A DNA stretch of 64,000 nt from Oligoflexia bacterium (GTDB lineage: Bacteria; Bdellovibrionota; Bacteriovoracia; Bacteriovoracales; Bacteriovoracaceae). Location of the stretch: the NCBI GenBank assembly GCA_015232355.1, contig JADFZW010000003.1, positions 124,001-188,000 of the forward strand, read 5' to 3'. The notes beneath the pieces were generated by a model, which saw only the letters and a list, made by a program, of their open reading frames with translations, made no database searches and had not been told where the DNA came from. Shown piece by piece: positions 43,985 to 53,399 of the stretch (its first letter is position 1; each line of letters opens with the position of its first letter). The translations under genes were made by a program, and so were the position numbers.

Positions 43985-46900
43985 AAATAGGACCATTAGG
44001 AGTTGCACTTTCTTTTAATAAGACTGCACACCTTCCTCCAGCATAAATTGCTTCGTAAGTATGACTGATATCATAACTTATATTCAGAGCAGGTACAACG
44101 CTAAATTGATATCTTCCATTTTTGGTACTGTTAACCGATCCTCCTGCTACGATACTAAAAAAACCTCTCGGCCAAAATGGTGCTGCAATATCATACCTAA
44201 AATATGCAAAACCATATGTGCTCGACATAACATTAATTCTATGAATAGCAGGATTAGTAGTACTGCCATAGTAAAAAGTTCCATCTTGAATGAGAAAATT
44301 GGCATTAGAGTTACCAACACTAAAAGGTGTTCCCATAGTTCCACCTATAGGAGCAAATTTTTTATCATCATCAGAGCATCCTGTATTATCGCAATTTATA
44401 GGTAATCCGATTGGAACAGCGATATTAGTTCTGTTCGCAGATGGAGTAAACCAATTGAAGTTAACTAATGCTGCTGATGTCAACCCATCAGGAATTCCAA
44501 TGCCATTATAGATACTATCCGTACCAGAAAAGAAATTAAAATACTGATAACCTCCACTCTCATTTTCGAATTTATATTGTTTCATTCTGTCTTCCTCCGC
44601 ACCATCTTGCTCCATCTGATACTGATTAGTCTTCACATCAGATTTCATAGTACAAGCTGTCTCAAGTGCCCCTGATTCATCGGCCGGATGACCACCATCA
44701 CACATTACTGTATCCGCAAGAACAGTCCACATATTTCCAGTATGATCTTGCAATCCATATCTGCTCGTACACCATTCTGTGGAATCATCACCACGTGATC
44801 CTGAAGCATATATTGGTTTTGTTGAAGTAGATGGTGTTGGTGATGTTGGATATCTAAAATTAGTAAAATCCAAAGCACCCTGTGGTGAAGTTTTAGGATA
44901 TAAAGTGCTTGAGATATTACAAGATTTATTTTTGCCACCAACAGTGTAGCTTCCAAGTTCAATACTAGCAACTGCAGTACTAGATATCATTGGATGCCAA
45001 GCAAAGGCAGCTATTTGCTCTTTTCTCCGCAAAGTGCGCTTGTAATAATTTTTACTATTAAGTGTAACCTTATGACCTTTGCACATTTTAAATTGAAATG
45101 CTGCCAATCCATTTATAGGAGGTAAATATGCATTGTTTGAAGTCATTATGGCCGCAATATCTTCTCCTTCACTTGAAATAGATGAACTAGACAATTTAGA
45201 AGAATCATATCTAACATCAAAATCTTCTATAAAATTTTTATTTCTACCTATAGGAAAATACCAGTTTGAACCATTGGCAGCGCTGGTAGGAGTAGGACGA
45301 TTTATTAAACAACGACCATGACCTACATATGGTTCTGTCCAGCTCATATTAACTCCTCTAGAATAATAGACGGCGTTTCTTCTGGCATAAATAGGAGTAG
45401 TGACAGGAATACTGGCAGAATCTCGAGAGCCAGTCATAATTGTATGACCGATACAATCCCCTTTTCTAATACCTTTTGCATCGTCTGTTGTACTTCCTTC
45501 CCAATTAGTATTAGGAGTAGCTTCCCAACAACCAGCAGAGGGAGTTGGTTCAGCAGCGTCTGAGGGATTTCCACGAGTGAAATTACAGCCAAGAGTAAAT
45601 CTGTCAACTATCAAGTGTCCACCAATGTCGTAATAAAGATCGTTATTGCCAATACCATTGTAAGGACATCGATAGTGATTGCTTCTATCAATATCTGCTT
45701 CCTTGCCCATCAAAGTACACATCTCTTTGTTCGCAATCCATCTATGTACTAAGGCCATATTTTTAGGAGGTAAAATAACTTTGATAACAGCATCTGAAGA
45801 TGGTGTATAAAAAGAGATGGCCTTATTATCAATTACTGCTTCTACTTTGTACCAATAAATTCTGGCATCAGATGAATTTGTAGGAACTACCTGTTCAACA
45901 CTATAGTCTACAAAATCTGCATAATAGACTTTGTTTGAAAGTTTATCTCTATACCATTTGGGTTGTACAATAGTATCACCTGAAACTGGAGAGGACCAAG
46001 GAGTACCAAAGTCTGTCAATCCTGGTATAAGAACATTATCAGTAGAGGGATTAAATCCTTTTCGATAAACTCTATAACCAGTGTTACTGTACAATCTAGA
46101 ATATTCATAGAGGTATTGATTATCACCAGTAATAGTAAAATCTTCCCATGCTAAGCGAATGATTCCTTTATTGCTAGCGCTTACACCTAATACTTTCACT
46201 TCTGTAAATCGACTATCATATTCATAGGGAATTGGTTGAGCTACAAAGTTAGAATCAGCAGAAGTCCCCTCTGGAAATGCAACTGGAATCACTTCAGTTA
46301 TAGGAGAACCAGTTAGTCCATTTATTTTAGGTCCTATAGCAAAAGCATCTAACCATCCTCTATGATTTACTTTGGATTCACTTGTATTGCACATATAACT
46401 GGTGGTGTTTAAACTTCTATATTCTGTTGTTCCTCTCTGAAAATATGTTTTTATTCCTATCTCGTATGCATTGTTTGGAATCAGAGAGCTCAAAGAGGCG
46501 CTATTAGTATCTTTCATAACAATTTGATTTAGATTGGAAGTACTGAAAACAGAGGAGGTATCTGCAATATCATATTTTCTACTGTATATTTCATAGGCAG
46601 AATAGACTCCGGGAGTAGGTGCTGGTGTCCAGACTATAGTAAAAGCGTTTGAACCTTGATTAGTACATGCAAACTTTCCCTTAAAATCTGGTGGCTCTAA
46701 ATGTATCATTGTTGTAGTAGGTAATTGGTCATCTAAATTCATATTGCCATTTTTGTCAGCTGTCTTGGCAACAAAATAATAATTTGTCTCTGTGGTAAGA
46801 CCACTTATGCTTACAGAAGTAGCATCACATGGTATTGGACAAGGAGGATCGCTAACAAAGTTTGGAGCACAAACCTCACTTAAAACAGTTCCTAAAATAT

Positions 46901-48134
46901 CTGTTCTATAAACTCTGATAGAGGAGCAAACACCACTGGTAAAGTCAGGTAGATCCCAGTTTAAAATTAGTGTATCGCTTGTAGCATCGCTGGCCGACAT
47001 ATATCCAGTAATACCTCCAAATTGTGCAATATTTGGTGAGGTCGTTACACTTTTTACAACATCTTGACCTTGAGATGATGTACAAGACGAATTGTTACAT
47101 GCTACTACTGCCACATAATATGTGGTGTTTGCATTCAGACCATTTCTAGTTGCAGAGACAGTACTTAGATCTGTAATATCAAAACCTGATATATAACTTC
47201 CATCACCACTTGGATTGAAGGCAGCTACTGCTGATTCTGAAAGATATATTCTATAGCGATCAAAAGTACCAGAACCAACTCCCCATGAAAGATTTATGGT
47301 ACTATAACCATCTTCTCCTTGTGCAATGGAAAGTGTCTCTATACCGGCAAAAGCAATTGGTTGATCAGTTAATGTTTTTTTTTCTAGATAATTAAGGTTT
47401 AATTCCTCTCTTGCAGGAACATTGCTATCCTTTGCTCTTACTCTAACAAAATAGTTAGACCCGCTAGTTAAATTTTGCAAAGTATATTCGGTAGCACTGC
47501 TGCTTGCATATGCATACGGAGTAGGAACTGGAGTAGATGTAGCTAATTTAGCATAGCTATCAGAAACATAAATATTGTATCCACCTATTGCATAACTAGA
47601 ACCACTTCTGCCAGCTTCAGCAGCAAACCATACAGCTTTTAACTTAGTCTTTCCATCTACGCCAGCAAGATTTTCGAGTGCATAAATTCCATCGAAGATA
47701 GGAACTTCATAGCTTAAAGTAGTAACCGATATAGTTACGGTATTATTCTCCTTCACTTCATTTGTAGAATCCTGGGCCCTGACCATAAAACTATATTTGA
47801 TTCCTTTTGATAATCCACTGACAACCACACTATAATTTCCATCAAGGTCTGCTGTGGCAGTTTCTCCATTTAACGATCCAACTGGAACAGAGGTATTTCC
47901 ATCTTTATAAACAAAGTAATTATATTTGCCTGATCCACCAGAAGCATTTTGAAAGTATACTTGAACTTTATTATGAGAAAGGACTACAACTTTTTTTATT
48001 CCATCAAAATTTATTTTATTCAAAGTAACAACTGTTGAGGTATCTAACTTGGCAGCTTCTTCAATTACACCCACACAATTTGTGAATATTAGTAATGAAA
48101 AATACAGGATAAATATTTTAAAGATTTGAAACAT
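43968..48134 (-). CDS. Giant FN3-repeat lipoprotein with FGE-sulfatase-like C-terminal domain
   Basis: 1,388 residues. A signal sequence ending 'IFTNC' is a non-standard lipobox. At least six fibronectin type III domains occupy residues ~45-800, recognisable by 'YNIYVSD', 'YRIYLSES' and 'YEIYSRK' strands and 'TYYVAVVAC' ends. The last ~500 residues hold an FGE-sulfatase/C-type-lectin-like domain, shown by 'RYGLQDHTGNMWTVLAD' and several cysteines. That fold in surface proteins often binds ligands rather than acting as an enzyme. It is followed by the choice-of-anchor-D gene and preceded by a receiver-domain gene on the same strand. Likely a cell-surface recognition protein. Confidence 0.7.
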   Translation of the reverse strand: MFQIFKIFILYFSLLIFTNCVGVIEEAAKLDTSTVVTLNKINFDGIKKVVVLSHNKVQVYFQNASGGSGKYNYFVYKDGNTSVPVGSLNGETATADLDGNYSVVVSGLSKGIKYSFMVRAQDSTNEVKENNTVTISVTTLSYEVPIFDGIYALENLAGVDGKTKLKAVWFAAEAGRSGSSYAIGGYNIYVSDSYAKLATSTPVPTPYAYASSSATEYTLQNLTSGSNYFVRVRAKDSNVPAREELNLNYLEKKTLTDQPIAFAGIETLSIAQGEDGYSTINLSWGVGSGTFDRYRIYLSESAVAAFNPSGDGSYISGFDITDLSTVSATRNGLNANTTYYVAVVACNNSSCTSSQGQDVVKSVTTSPNIAQFGGITGYMSASDATSDTLILNWDLPDFTSGVCSSIRVYRTDILGTVLSEVCAPNFVSDPPCPIPCDATSVSISGLTTETNYYFVAKTADKNGNMNLDDQLPTTTMIHLEPPDFKGKFACTNQGSNAFTIVWTPAPTPGVYSAYEIYSRKYDIADTSSVFSTSNLNQIVMKDTNSASLSSLIPNNAYEIGIKTYFQRGTTEYRSLNTTSYMCNTSESKVNHRGWLDAFAIGPKINGLTGSPITEVIPVAFPEGTSADSNFVAQPIPYEYDSRFTEVKVLGVSASNKGIIRLAWEDFTITGDNQYLYEYSRLYSNTGYRVYRKGFNPSTDNVLIPGLTDFGTPWSSPVSGDTIVQPKWYRDKLSNKVYYADFVDYSVEQVVPTNSSDARIYWYKVEAVIDNKAISFYTPSSDAVIKVILPPKNMALVHRWIANKEMCTLMGKEADIDRSNHYRCPYNGIGNNDLYYDIGGHLIVDRFTLGCNFTRGNPSDAAEPTPSAGCWEATPNTNWEGSTTDDAKGIRKGDCIGHTIMTGSRDSASIPVTTPIYARRNAVYYSRGVNMSWTEPYVGHGRCLINRPTPTSAANGSNWYFPIGRNKNFIEDFDVRYDSSKLSSSSISSEGEDIAAIMTSNNAYLPPINGLAAFQFKMCKGHKVTLNSKNYYKRTLRRKEQIAAFAWHPMISSTAVASIELGSYTVGGKNKSCNISSTLYPKTSPQGALDFTNFRYPTSPTPSTSTKPIYASGSRGDDSTEWCTSRYGLQDHTGNMWTVLADTVMCDGGHPADESGALETACTMKSDVKTNQYQMEQDGAEEDRMKQYKFENESGGYQYFNFFSGTDSIYNGIGIPDGLTSAALVNFNWFTPSANRTNIAVPIGLPINCDNTGCSDDDKKFAPIGGTMGTPFSVGNSNANFLIQDGTFYYGSTTNPAIHRINVMSSTYGFAYFRYDIAAPFWPRGFFSIVAGGSVNSTKNGRYQFSVVPALNISYDISHTYEAIYAGGRCAVLLKESATPNGPIYDPTP

Positions 48135-48149
48135 TTTTACAAGTAGATC

Positions 48150-48515
48150 CTATTTTTTTATAAGTCGATGAATTTCTCGATAGAGAGTATTTTTATTTAT
48201 TGGTTTGCTTAACATTACTAAATCTTCTTCAATAATATCATCACCATTTAGTCCAGTAATAAAAATAATGGGAATATTGGGAATTGTATTCTCTTCAAGA
48301 ATATTTTTCAAAGCTAATCCATTTTCGTTGGGTATTTTAACATCTGAAATAATTATATCGGGTACTACTTTTTCTTTTTTTAGTGACTTAATTGCTTGAG
48401 CGATACTAGTAAATTTTTTAACTTTACAATCAAAATGTTCTTCAAGCATTAATTCAACTACCTCTAAGACATCTTTTTCATCATCAATTATGTAAGCATG
48501 TAAAGAAGTTATCAT
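48150..48515 (-). CDS. Stand-alone response-regulator receiver (CheY-like)
   Basis: 121 residues from an internal ATG; a GTG at 48527 is an alternative, and neither has a clear ribosome site. Receiver motifs are complete: acidic pair in 'AYIIDDEKD', phospho-Asp in 'IIISDVKIPNENG', Thr in 'IFITGLNG' and Lys in 'VMLSKPINK'. There is no output domain, so it acts through a partner. It lies 15 bp upstream of the giant FN3 gene on the same strand. The divergently encoded membrane sensor-like protein could be connected, but that is only proximity. Confidence 0.85.
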   Translation of the reverse strand: MITSLHAYIIDDEKDVLEVVELMLEEHFDCKVKKFTSIAQAIKSLKKEKVVPDIIISDVKIPNENGLALKNILEENTIPNIPIIFITGLNGDDIIEEDLVMLSKPINKNTLYREIHRLIKK

Positions 48516-48583
48516 ATATAAAATCACATGTTAAAGTTTTGATATTAAAAAAATATAATCTTAAAATTATGAGCATATAAGAT

Positions 48584-48653
48584 ATAAATACATATAATTT
48601 TATGTTTATACAAGTGCAATTAAAAGTAGTGTACTACTATGGTCTGATAATAT
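48584..48653 (+). repeat. 70-bp direct repeat, copy 1
   Basis: Matches 51767-51836 at about 64 of 70 positions; the first 52 bp differ by one base. Copy 2 holds the start codon and signal-peptide codons of the gene at 51785. Copy 1 holds the same start but soon meets a stop. Confidence 0.9.
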
Positions 48654-48688
48654 GCTTGATGTTGCTGTTACTGTTATTGTTACTTTAA
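48602..48688 (+). pseudogene. Truncated copy of a signal-peptide start (28 codons)
   Basis: ATG then 'FIQVQLKVVYYYGLIICLM' and a Leu run ending in TAA. The opening equals that of the secreted protein at 51785 ('MFIQVQLKVAYCF'). It looks like the broken 5' end of a paralogue, or a leader peptide left after rearrangement. It lies in the 258-bp gap before 48774, which otherwise shows no recognisable feature. Confidence 0.6.
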
Positions 48689-48773
48689 TTGGGCGAATTT
48701 ACCTCTTATTTTAGCATTATTAATTTCTGATATACTTCACTTATAATCATACTTATGAGGGTTAAGAAGTGAA

Positions 48774-49505
48774 ATGATATACAGAGATAGACAGAGTAGA
48801 ATAGTTCAAAATAAATTCAACAGAGTTGAAAAATCGTTTAAATATCTTTTAGAAGATAAGCGAGTTAATATACCTTGGAAGATAAAATTTAAACAAATTC
48901 TAAAAATTAATCCTACTATTAGCATTTTAAAAAAGATTAAATTTAATACAATCAAAAAGAGAAAAGATAGAGAAACCATTAATGGAACAATTAATGAAAC
49001 AAAAAATGAAATAAAGAGCGAAGTGACCAGAGAAGTGATTTTGGTACCTACTGCTCAAGTTATCGATCAAAATGTTATGGAGGTAAAATTTTTCAGATTT
49101 GGGCAACAACAGACTTTTGCAAAAGAATATTTTTCTAATGGTTGTAAACAAATTTCATACATTAGTAAAAAAGAATCTTTAATGACCAAAAAAGAGTTAA
49201 TCAAAGATATAATTGAAGAATGTAAAGTTTTTGGTATTGAAAAAAATCTGCGTATAAGACAATCTAATAATAACAGTATCAGACGAAATCATTTTTTTAT
49301 TCTAACATTTAATTTCGAAGATATTGATGTGGATATATATCAGAAGTACAAACATATTAGTGCAGTTGTAAAAAGAATTGATCAAAATGTTAAAGAAAAA
49401 AAAATGGGTTTAAAATACACATTTAAAACGCACAAAAATATCGTTAATAAAAAACATCAATATATATTATGTTTGAGGATTAATTCTTTAAGAGAGTTAA
49501 TTTAA
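48774..49505 (+). CDS. Hypothetical basic protein
   Basis: 243 residues, lysine/arginine-rich and without signal peptide or membrane helix. An N-terminal basic region ('KIKFKQILKINPTISILKKI') leads into an Asn/Glu repeat-like stretch and a mixed alpha/beta C-terminal half. No family recognised. It ends 14 bp before the membrane sensor-like gene, so they are probably one transcript. Confidence 0.4.
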   Translation: MIYRDRQSRIVQNKFNRVEKSFKYLLEDKRVNIPWKIKFKQILKINPTISILKKIKFNTIKKRKDRETINGTINETKNEIKSEVTREVILVPTAQVIDQNVMEVKFFRFGQQQTFAKEYFSNGCKQISYISKKESLMTKKELIKDIIEECKVFGIEKNLRIRQSNNNSIRRNHFFILTFNFEDIDVDIYQKYKHISAVVKRIDQNVKEKKMGLKYTFKTHKNIVNKKHQYILCLRINSLRELI

Positions 49506-49519
49506 TAGAGGAAAACAAC

Positions 49520-51568
49520 ATGAAGATAAAGAAAATTTTTAATTCATTTTACAAGTATCGATATGAATTAAGAATATTTATCTTATTAATTATTTTTTCT
49601 CCTACAATTCTATGTTTTTTTATTGGTATCAATGAGATCAAAAAAAAGGGGCAATTGATAGATAAGATTGAATTATATAAAAACTCTAAGTCTTCTGATC
49701 CAATTTTACCTTTGGCCGCAAATTTGTATAAGGATGTTGAAAAAGTAACTAGCGAACTGCCTGAGATTATTCCATCACTAAATCAATTTAAGATGCTTCG
49801 TACATCTATATTGAAAAATATTCAAGAAAATGTTTTTAATAAAAAATGGAATTATCACTTTGTTCTCTTTGTTAATGATTTAAAGTTTTTATCTGAGATT
49901 TTATTGCAAAAAAAATTATTTTATTATTCTGATAAAATTTCTTTGAGTCATAAAACCGCTCTAACTCTTCTGCTTAAAGAAGATAAAATAAGCATCTCTG
50001 AAAAAATAAATAAGATAGAAAAAAATTTGGAATTAGTTATATCTAATAAAACAATATTGCCTTCTTATCCTCAGTTGTTGTGGCGATTACCAATGAATTT
50101 TTCCATTTTAAAAACGCTATTAACTTTAAATCATGAGTTGAATAATAATCCGGGCCAAAATCAAAATCAAGACAAAGATAGAGGTGGTATAAAAAACATT
50201 GGAGTTGAAAAGATTTTAGAGCAACTTAAAGAAGAGGAAAAATCTTTTGTCGAGGATATAGCAACTCCACTTGTGGCCAATGAAAATGATACCATAAATA
50301 GCATTGCTCAACTTGATAAACTAAAGCAAAATCTTTATTTTTTTCAAAACAATTTAATTGATTTGTTAATGAATAAACTTCAAAACACAAATGATAAATT
50401 ACTTTTTATTTTCCAAATGGGATTACTTTCTTTTGTTTTATCATTACTTTTTGTTTTATTTTTAGTTGTGTCTTTTGGAAGAAAAATTCGTGTATATGAC
50501 AATAATTTAATAATGAGTAATCGTAGCTGCCTTGATTACAGTAATCAACTTAATCAGATTATTGCAGAAAATAAGCGATCATATATATTTAAAAATAAAT
50601 CATCTTTTCCGCAGATACTGGTTAATGAGAAAGGAATGATTTTGGATGGTAATGAACAATTTATTGCTTTATGGGGAACTAAAGATTCAATAGATTGGGA
50701 GTTTTTGTTTAGATTTTCAGAAAATCCTATTGTTTTTGAAAAATTTTTATCTAAAAAAAATGATTCACAGTCTGAACTTCAAAATAAAAATATTTTTTAT
50801 GTAAATATTCGTCCAAATAAGAGTTCACAGGAAAGGAAGTTTTTTTTAGACTTTCAAAACATTCAAGATCCTAAAAATAATCAAGATGATAATAATCAAG
50901 ATGATCAAGAAAAGATCTATCTTGTTACTTTTGTTCCAGAGGATTTGTTGATCTACTCGAAAAATATTTATAAAAAAAATCTTTTCGACTTTGTTTATTC
51001 TATTGAAAGAATAGAGCTAAATTCTGTTTTTTTAGAGGTCATTGATAATTATAAAGAATTAATTAGGAAAAATGATATTGAGATAACAATTGCTCCTGAA
51101 ACAGTAAATACTTTAGAAGAATATCAATCTCAAAGTAATCTATTTGTAGGTTGCTTAGATGATATTAAAAACGTTCTAGATAAAATACTTAATGTTTTTA
51201 TCTCTTTTTTAGCAATACAAACAAAGCATAGTGATCATCGATATTTGAATATTGAAATATTAAAAAAATCTGATAAATTTTATCTTTATTTCCGCTTTCC
51301 TTGTGTGGTCATCAATATGGAAGATATTGAAAGTAAAATTGAGCTTGTTGATAATACAGGTAGCAACTGGTCGTTATCTGCTCTTTTTGAGTATATTGAA
51401 GAGGAGTTTGCATTATACAATCCTGAAATTATTTTAAAAAATCAAAAAGATTATTCCAACGATGTTTCAAGCGCAACCATCACTATGATCATGAGTGACT
51501 GGGATAATATTTTAAGTGGGACATCACCACAAATGTATCTTTCATCAAATAAAGAGGCCACTGCTTAA
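49520..51568 (+). CDS. Two-helix membrane sensor-like protein, degenerate kinase-type C-terminus
   Basis: 682 residues with a GAGGA ribosome site. Membrane helices at ~17-37 and ~290-315 bracket a periplasmic helical domain, the layout of a sensor kinase. The cytoplasmic part has a PAS-like segment ('PQILVNEKGMILDGNEQFI') and a final ~200 residues with 'NVLDKILNVFISFLAIQTK', which resembles a worn GHKL/HATPase region. No phosphoacceptor-His motif or G-box was seen, so it is probably a pseudokinase or distant relative. QN and NNQDD repeats are inserted. Possible partner of the nearby receiver protein (inference). Confidence 0.5.
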   Translation: MKIKKIFNSFYKYRYELRIFILLIIFSPTILCFFIGINEIKKKGQLIDKIELYKNSKSSDPILPLAANLYKDVEKVTSELPEIIPSLNQFKMLRTSILKNIQENVFNKKWNYHFVLFVNDLKFLSEILLQKKLFYYSDKISLSHKTALTLLLKEDKISISEKINKIEKNLELVISNKTILPSYPQLLWRLPMNFSILKTLLTLNHELNNNPGQNQNQDKDRGGIKNIGVEKILEQLKEEEKSFVEDIATPLVANENDTINSIAQLDKLKQNLYFFQNNLIDLLMNKLQNTNDKLLFIFQMGLLSFVLSLLFVLFLVVSFGRKIRVYDNNLIMSNRSCLDYSNQLNQIIAENKRSYIFKNKSSFPQILVNEKGMILDGNEQFIALWGTKDSIDWEFLFRFSENPIVFEKFLSKKNDSQSELQNKNIFYVNIRPNKSSQERKFFLDFQNIQDPKNNQDDNNQDDQEKIYLVTFVPEDLLIYSKNIYKKNLFDFVYSIERIELNSVFLEVIDNYKELIRKNDIEITIAPETVNTLEEYQSQSNLFVGCLDDIKNVLDKILNVFISFLAIQTKHSDHRYLNIEILKKSDKFYLYFRFPCVVINMEDIESKIELVDNTGSNWSLSALFEYIEEEFALYNPEIILKNQKDYSNDVSSATITMIMSDWDNILSGTSPQMYLSSNKEATA

Positions 51569-51582
51569 GTATATTTGTATTC

Positions 51583-51740
51583 TTAATTTAAAGGCGCTGA
51601 TACTGATACAGGAGTGGCAGTACTTCCACTATACACTGTCCTGGACTTGTTGTACGATATACATTGTAATTTACAATTTCATATGCATTGGATGGAGGAG
51701 TAATATCAGTTCATTCGATAGTAATGGAAGAGGAGTTTCT
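51583..51740 (-). pseudogene. Remnant of an FN3-domain surface protein gene
   Basis: On the minus strand the frame reads 'SSITIE', a TGA, then 'TDITPPSNAYEIVNYNVYR' continuing 'TTSPGQ'. A frame change then gives 'YSGSTATPVSVSAPLN' and a stop. It closely resembles the FN3 end of the choice-of-anchor-D lipoprotein ('TPPSSDYQITSYNLYRS'). It is broken by a stop and a frameshift, so this is a decayed C-terminal fragment left between two plus-strand genes. Confidence 0.6.
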
Positions 51741-51766
51741 TTAAAAGCTTCACATGAATTATTAAG

Positions 51767-51836
51767 ATAAATACATATAATTTTATGTTTATACAAGTGC
51801 AATTAAAAGTAGCGTACTGTTTTAATCTGATAATAT
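51767..51836 (+). repeat. 70-bp direct repeat, copy 2
   Basis: Copy of 48584-48653 (see there). Here it spans the spacer and first 17 codons of the secreted protein gene. A further 15-bp repeat, AAGTATATTTGTATT, lies at 51567-51581 and 53386-53400, at the ends of the two preceding transcription blocks. Confidence 0.9.
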
Positions 51837-53386
51837 CTCTTATCTTATTTTTATTTTTATTTCTATTTTTTTCAAATGTTTCAATCGCTGCTCAAGAGGA
51901 TGTACAATTACTTTTTTTTGACAAAATTACTTTGGATAAAGAATTAAAGGTACTTGAAAAGCAATTCAAATTTCATATATTTGATATTGTCTGGCCGTTA
52001 AAAAAATTTCATTTTGTTGTATCTAAAGAAGATTTTACAAATTTTAAAAGTACGAACTATTCCATTGTTAGTAGCGAAGTTTTTATTCATCAAGGGATAT
52101 ATTATATAAAGTTGTTGAAACAATCATTTGTTAGTGACAAGAGTGTGGGATTAAAAATAGTTTCGGTTAGAAGAGAGGCAAAAACAATCAATGAATTGAT
52201 GATTCAATTTCGTTTGAGTATATATGAGTTACTTTTAGGAAAAGAATTTCTTGAAAAAAATATCATCAAAGTTCAAAAAGATGCCAATAGTAAGATCAAT
52301 AATTATTCTAAAAAACATCCACAAGAAAATTATATAAATAACGTAAATGCAAATGCAAATGCAAATGCAATTACAATTTCAAAGAATATAAATATAGATA
52401 ATAGTGAGAAATTAAAATTGTTTAATAAAGATGTAATTAGTAAAGAATTAAACAAAGAAGAAGATAAGAAAATAGCGGGAGGAAAAAAAGAAGAAAAGGA
52501 AAATGAGAAAGAAAAAGGGAAAGAGAAAGAGAAAGAAAAAATTGAACAGAAGGTTGAAGGTAATGGTCAAGTAACGGAAAAAAAAGATGAGAATTCTAAT
52601 GTACAAAAAAAATCTCAAAATCAAAATCAAAATCAAAATCAAAATCAGAATAAAGAGCGAGATTCAAAAGTAGATAAATCAACTAAAGAAAAAAATAAAT
52701 CTTCAGGATGGGGCATGTTCTCTTCGATAAGTTTAGACAAAAAATCTAGTGATTTTGGTGCCGGATACGAAAGTTTAAAGGCATCTTCTTCTGATATTAT
52801 ATCGATAAGAAGTAATTTTAAGATAATTAATTTGTGGGCCCGTTATAGAATGGAAGAATTAGATGACCTTGTTCCCAATAAGGTGGCAATATATTTTGAT
52901 CTTCAGGTTGGAAAAAGTACGAATACTCAAGAGGTGCCATCTTTCATTAGTAAGAAGCTAGGATCAAGCATACTTAGACAAATTTTCATAAACAATATTT
53001 ACGCCAATCTTAGATTAGAATACGAAGAGCTCTTTTTTATCAATCTTAAGGAGGTTGGAAAGAATTTAGTTTTAAGTACAAATAATCTTTTATGGATTGG
53101 TGGTGGAGTTGGTTTTGAAACTTATAAGAATGCTTTTCTGTCATTGAATGCAAATTTTTCATTTTATAAGAGTCTTTATGCTAAATCTGATCAACTAGAT
53201 TCTGGTACAAACGCTACTTTTGCTGGAAACAAAATAGAGATCACATTTGGAGGTGTTTTAATCTCTAATTTAGGAATGATGTTAAGATATACAAATACCA
53301 TGCTTACAGCGGATAAGGGAAATGATCAAACGCTTAGTGTTGATTTTAAATCTGTTTTGTTTTTGATTTATTTTAGACAACGTTGA
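51785..53386 (+). CDS. Secreted protein with low-complexity linker and beta-barrel-like C-terminus
   Basis: 533 residues. Signal peptide ends near 'SIAAQED'. An N-terminal ~150-residue alpha/beta domain is followed by a long unstructured linker (~175-310) made of NANA, KEKEK and QNQN tracts. The C-terminal ~220 residues have alternating strands ending 'VLFLIYFRQR', outer-membrane-barrel-like. The layout suggests a periplasmic domain tethered to an outer-membrane anchor. The 5' end lies within the 70-bp repeat. No family recognised. Confidence 0.5.
   Translation: MFIQVQLKVAYCFNLIISLILFLFLFLFFSNVSIAAQEDVQLLFFDKITLDKELKVLEKQFKFHIFDIVWPLKKFHFVVSKEDFTNFKSTNYSIVSSEVFIHQGIYYIKLLKQSFVSDKSVGLKIVSVRREAKTINELMIQFRLSIYELLLGKEFLEKNIIKVQKDANSKINNYSKKHPQENYINNVNANANANAITISKNINIDNSEKLKLFNKDVISKELNKEEDKKIAGGKKEEKENEKEKGKEKEKEKIEQKVEGNGQVTEKKDENSNVQKKSQNQNQNQNQNQNKERDSKVDKSTKEKNKSSGWGMFSSISLDKKSSDFGAGYESLKASSSDIISIRSNFKIINLWARYRMEELDDLVPNKVAIYFDLQVGKSTNTQEVPSFISKKLGSSILRQIFINNIYANLRLEYEELFFINLKEVGKNLVLSTNNLLWIGGGVGFETYKNAFLSLNANFSFYKSLYAKSDQLDSGTNATFAGNKIEITFGGVLISNLGMMLRYTNTMLTADKGNDQTLSVDFKSVLFLIYFRQR
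52345..52368 (+). repeat. In-frame hexamer repeat AAATGC x4
   Basis: Encodes alternating Asn-Ala in the linker of the secreted barrel-like protein. Confidence 0.85.
52615..52650 (+). repeat. In-frame hexamer repeat TCAAAA x5 plus one variant
   Basis: Encodes alternating Gln-Asn in the linker of the same protein, after a KE-rich tract. Confidence 0.9.
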
Positions 53387-53399
53387 AGTATATTTGTAT

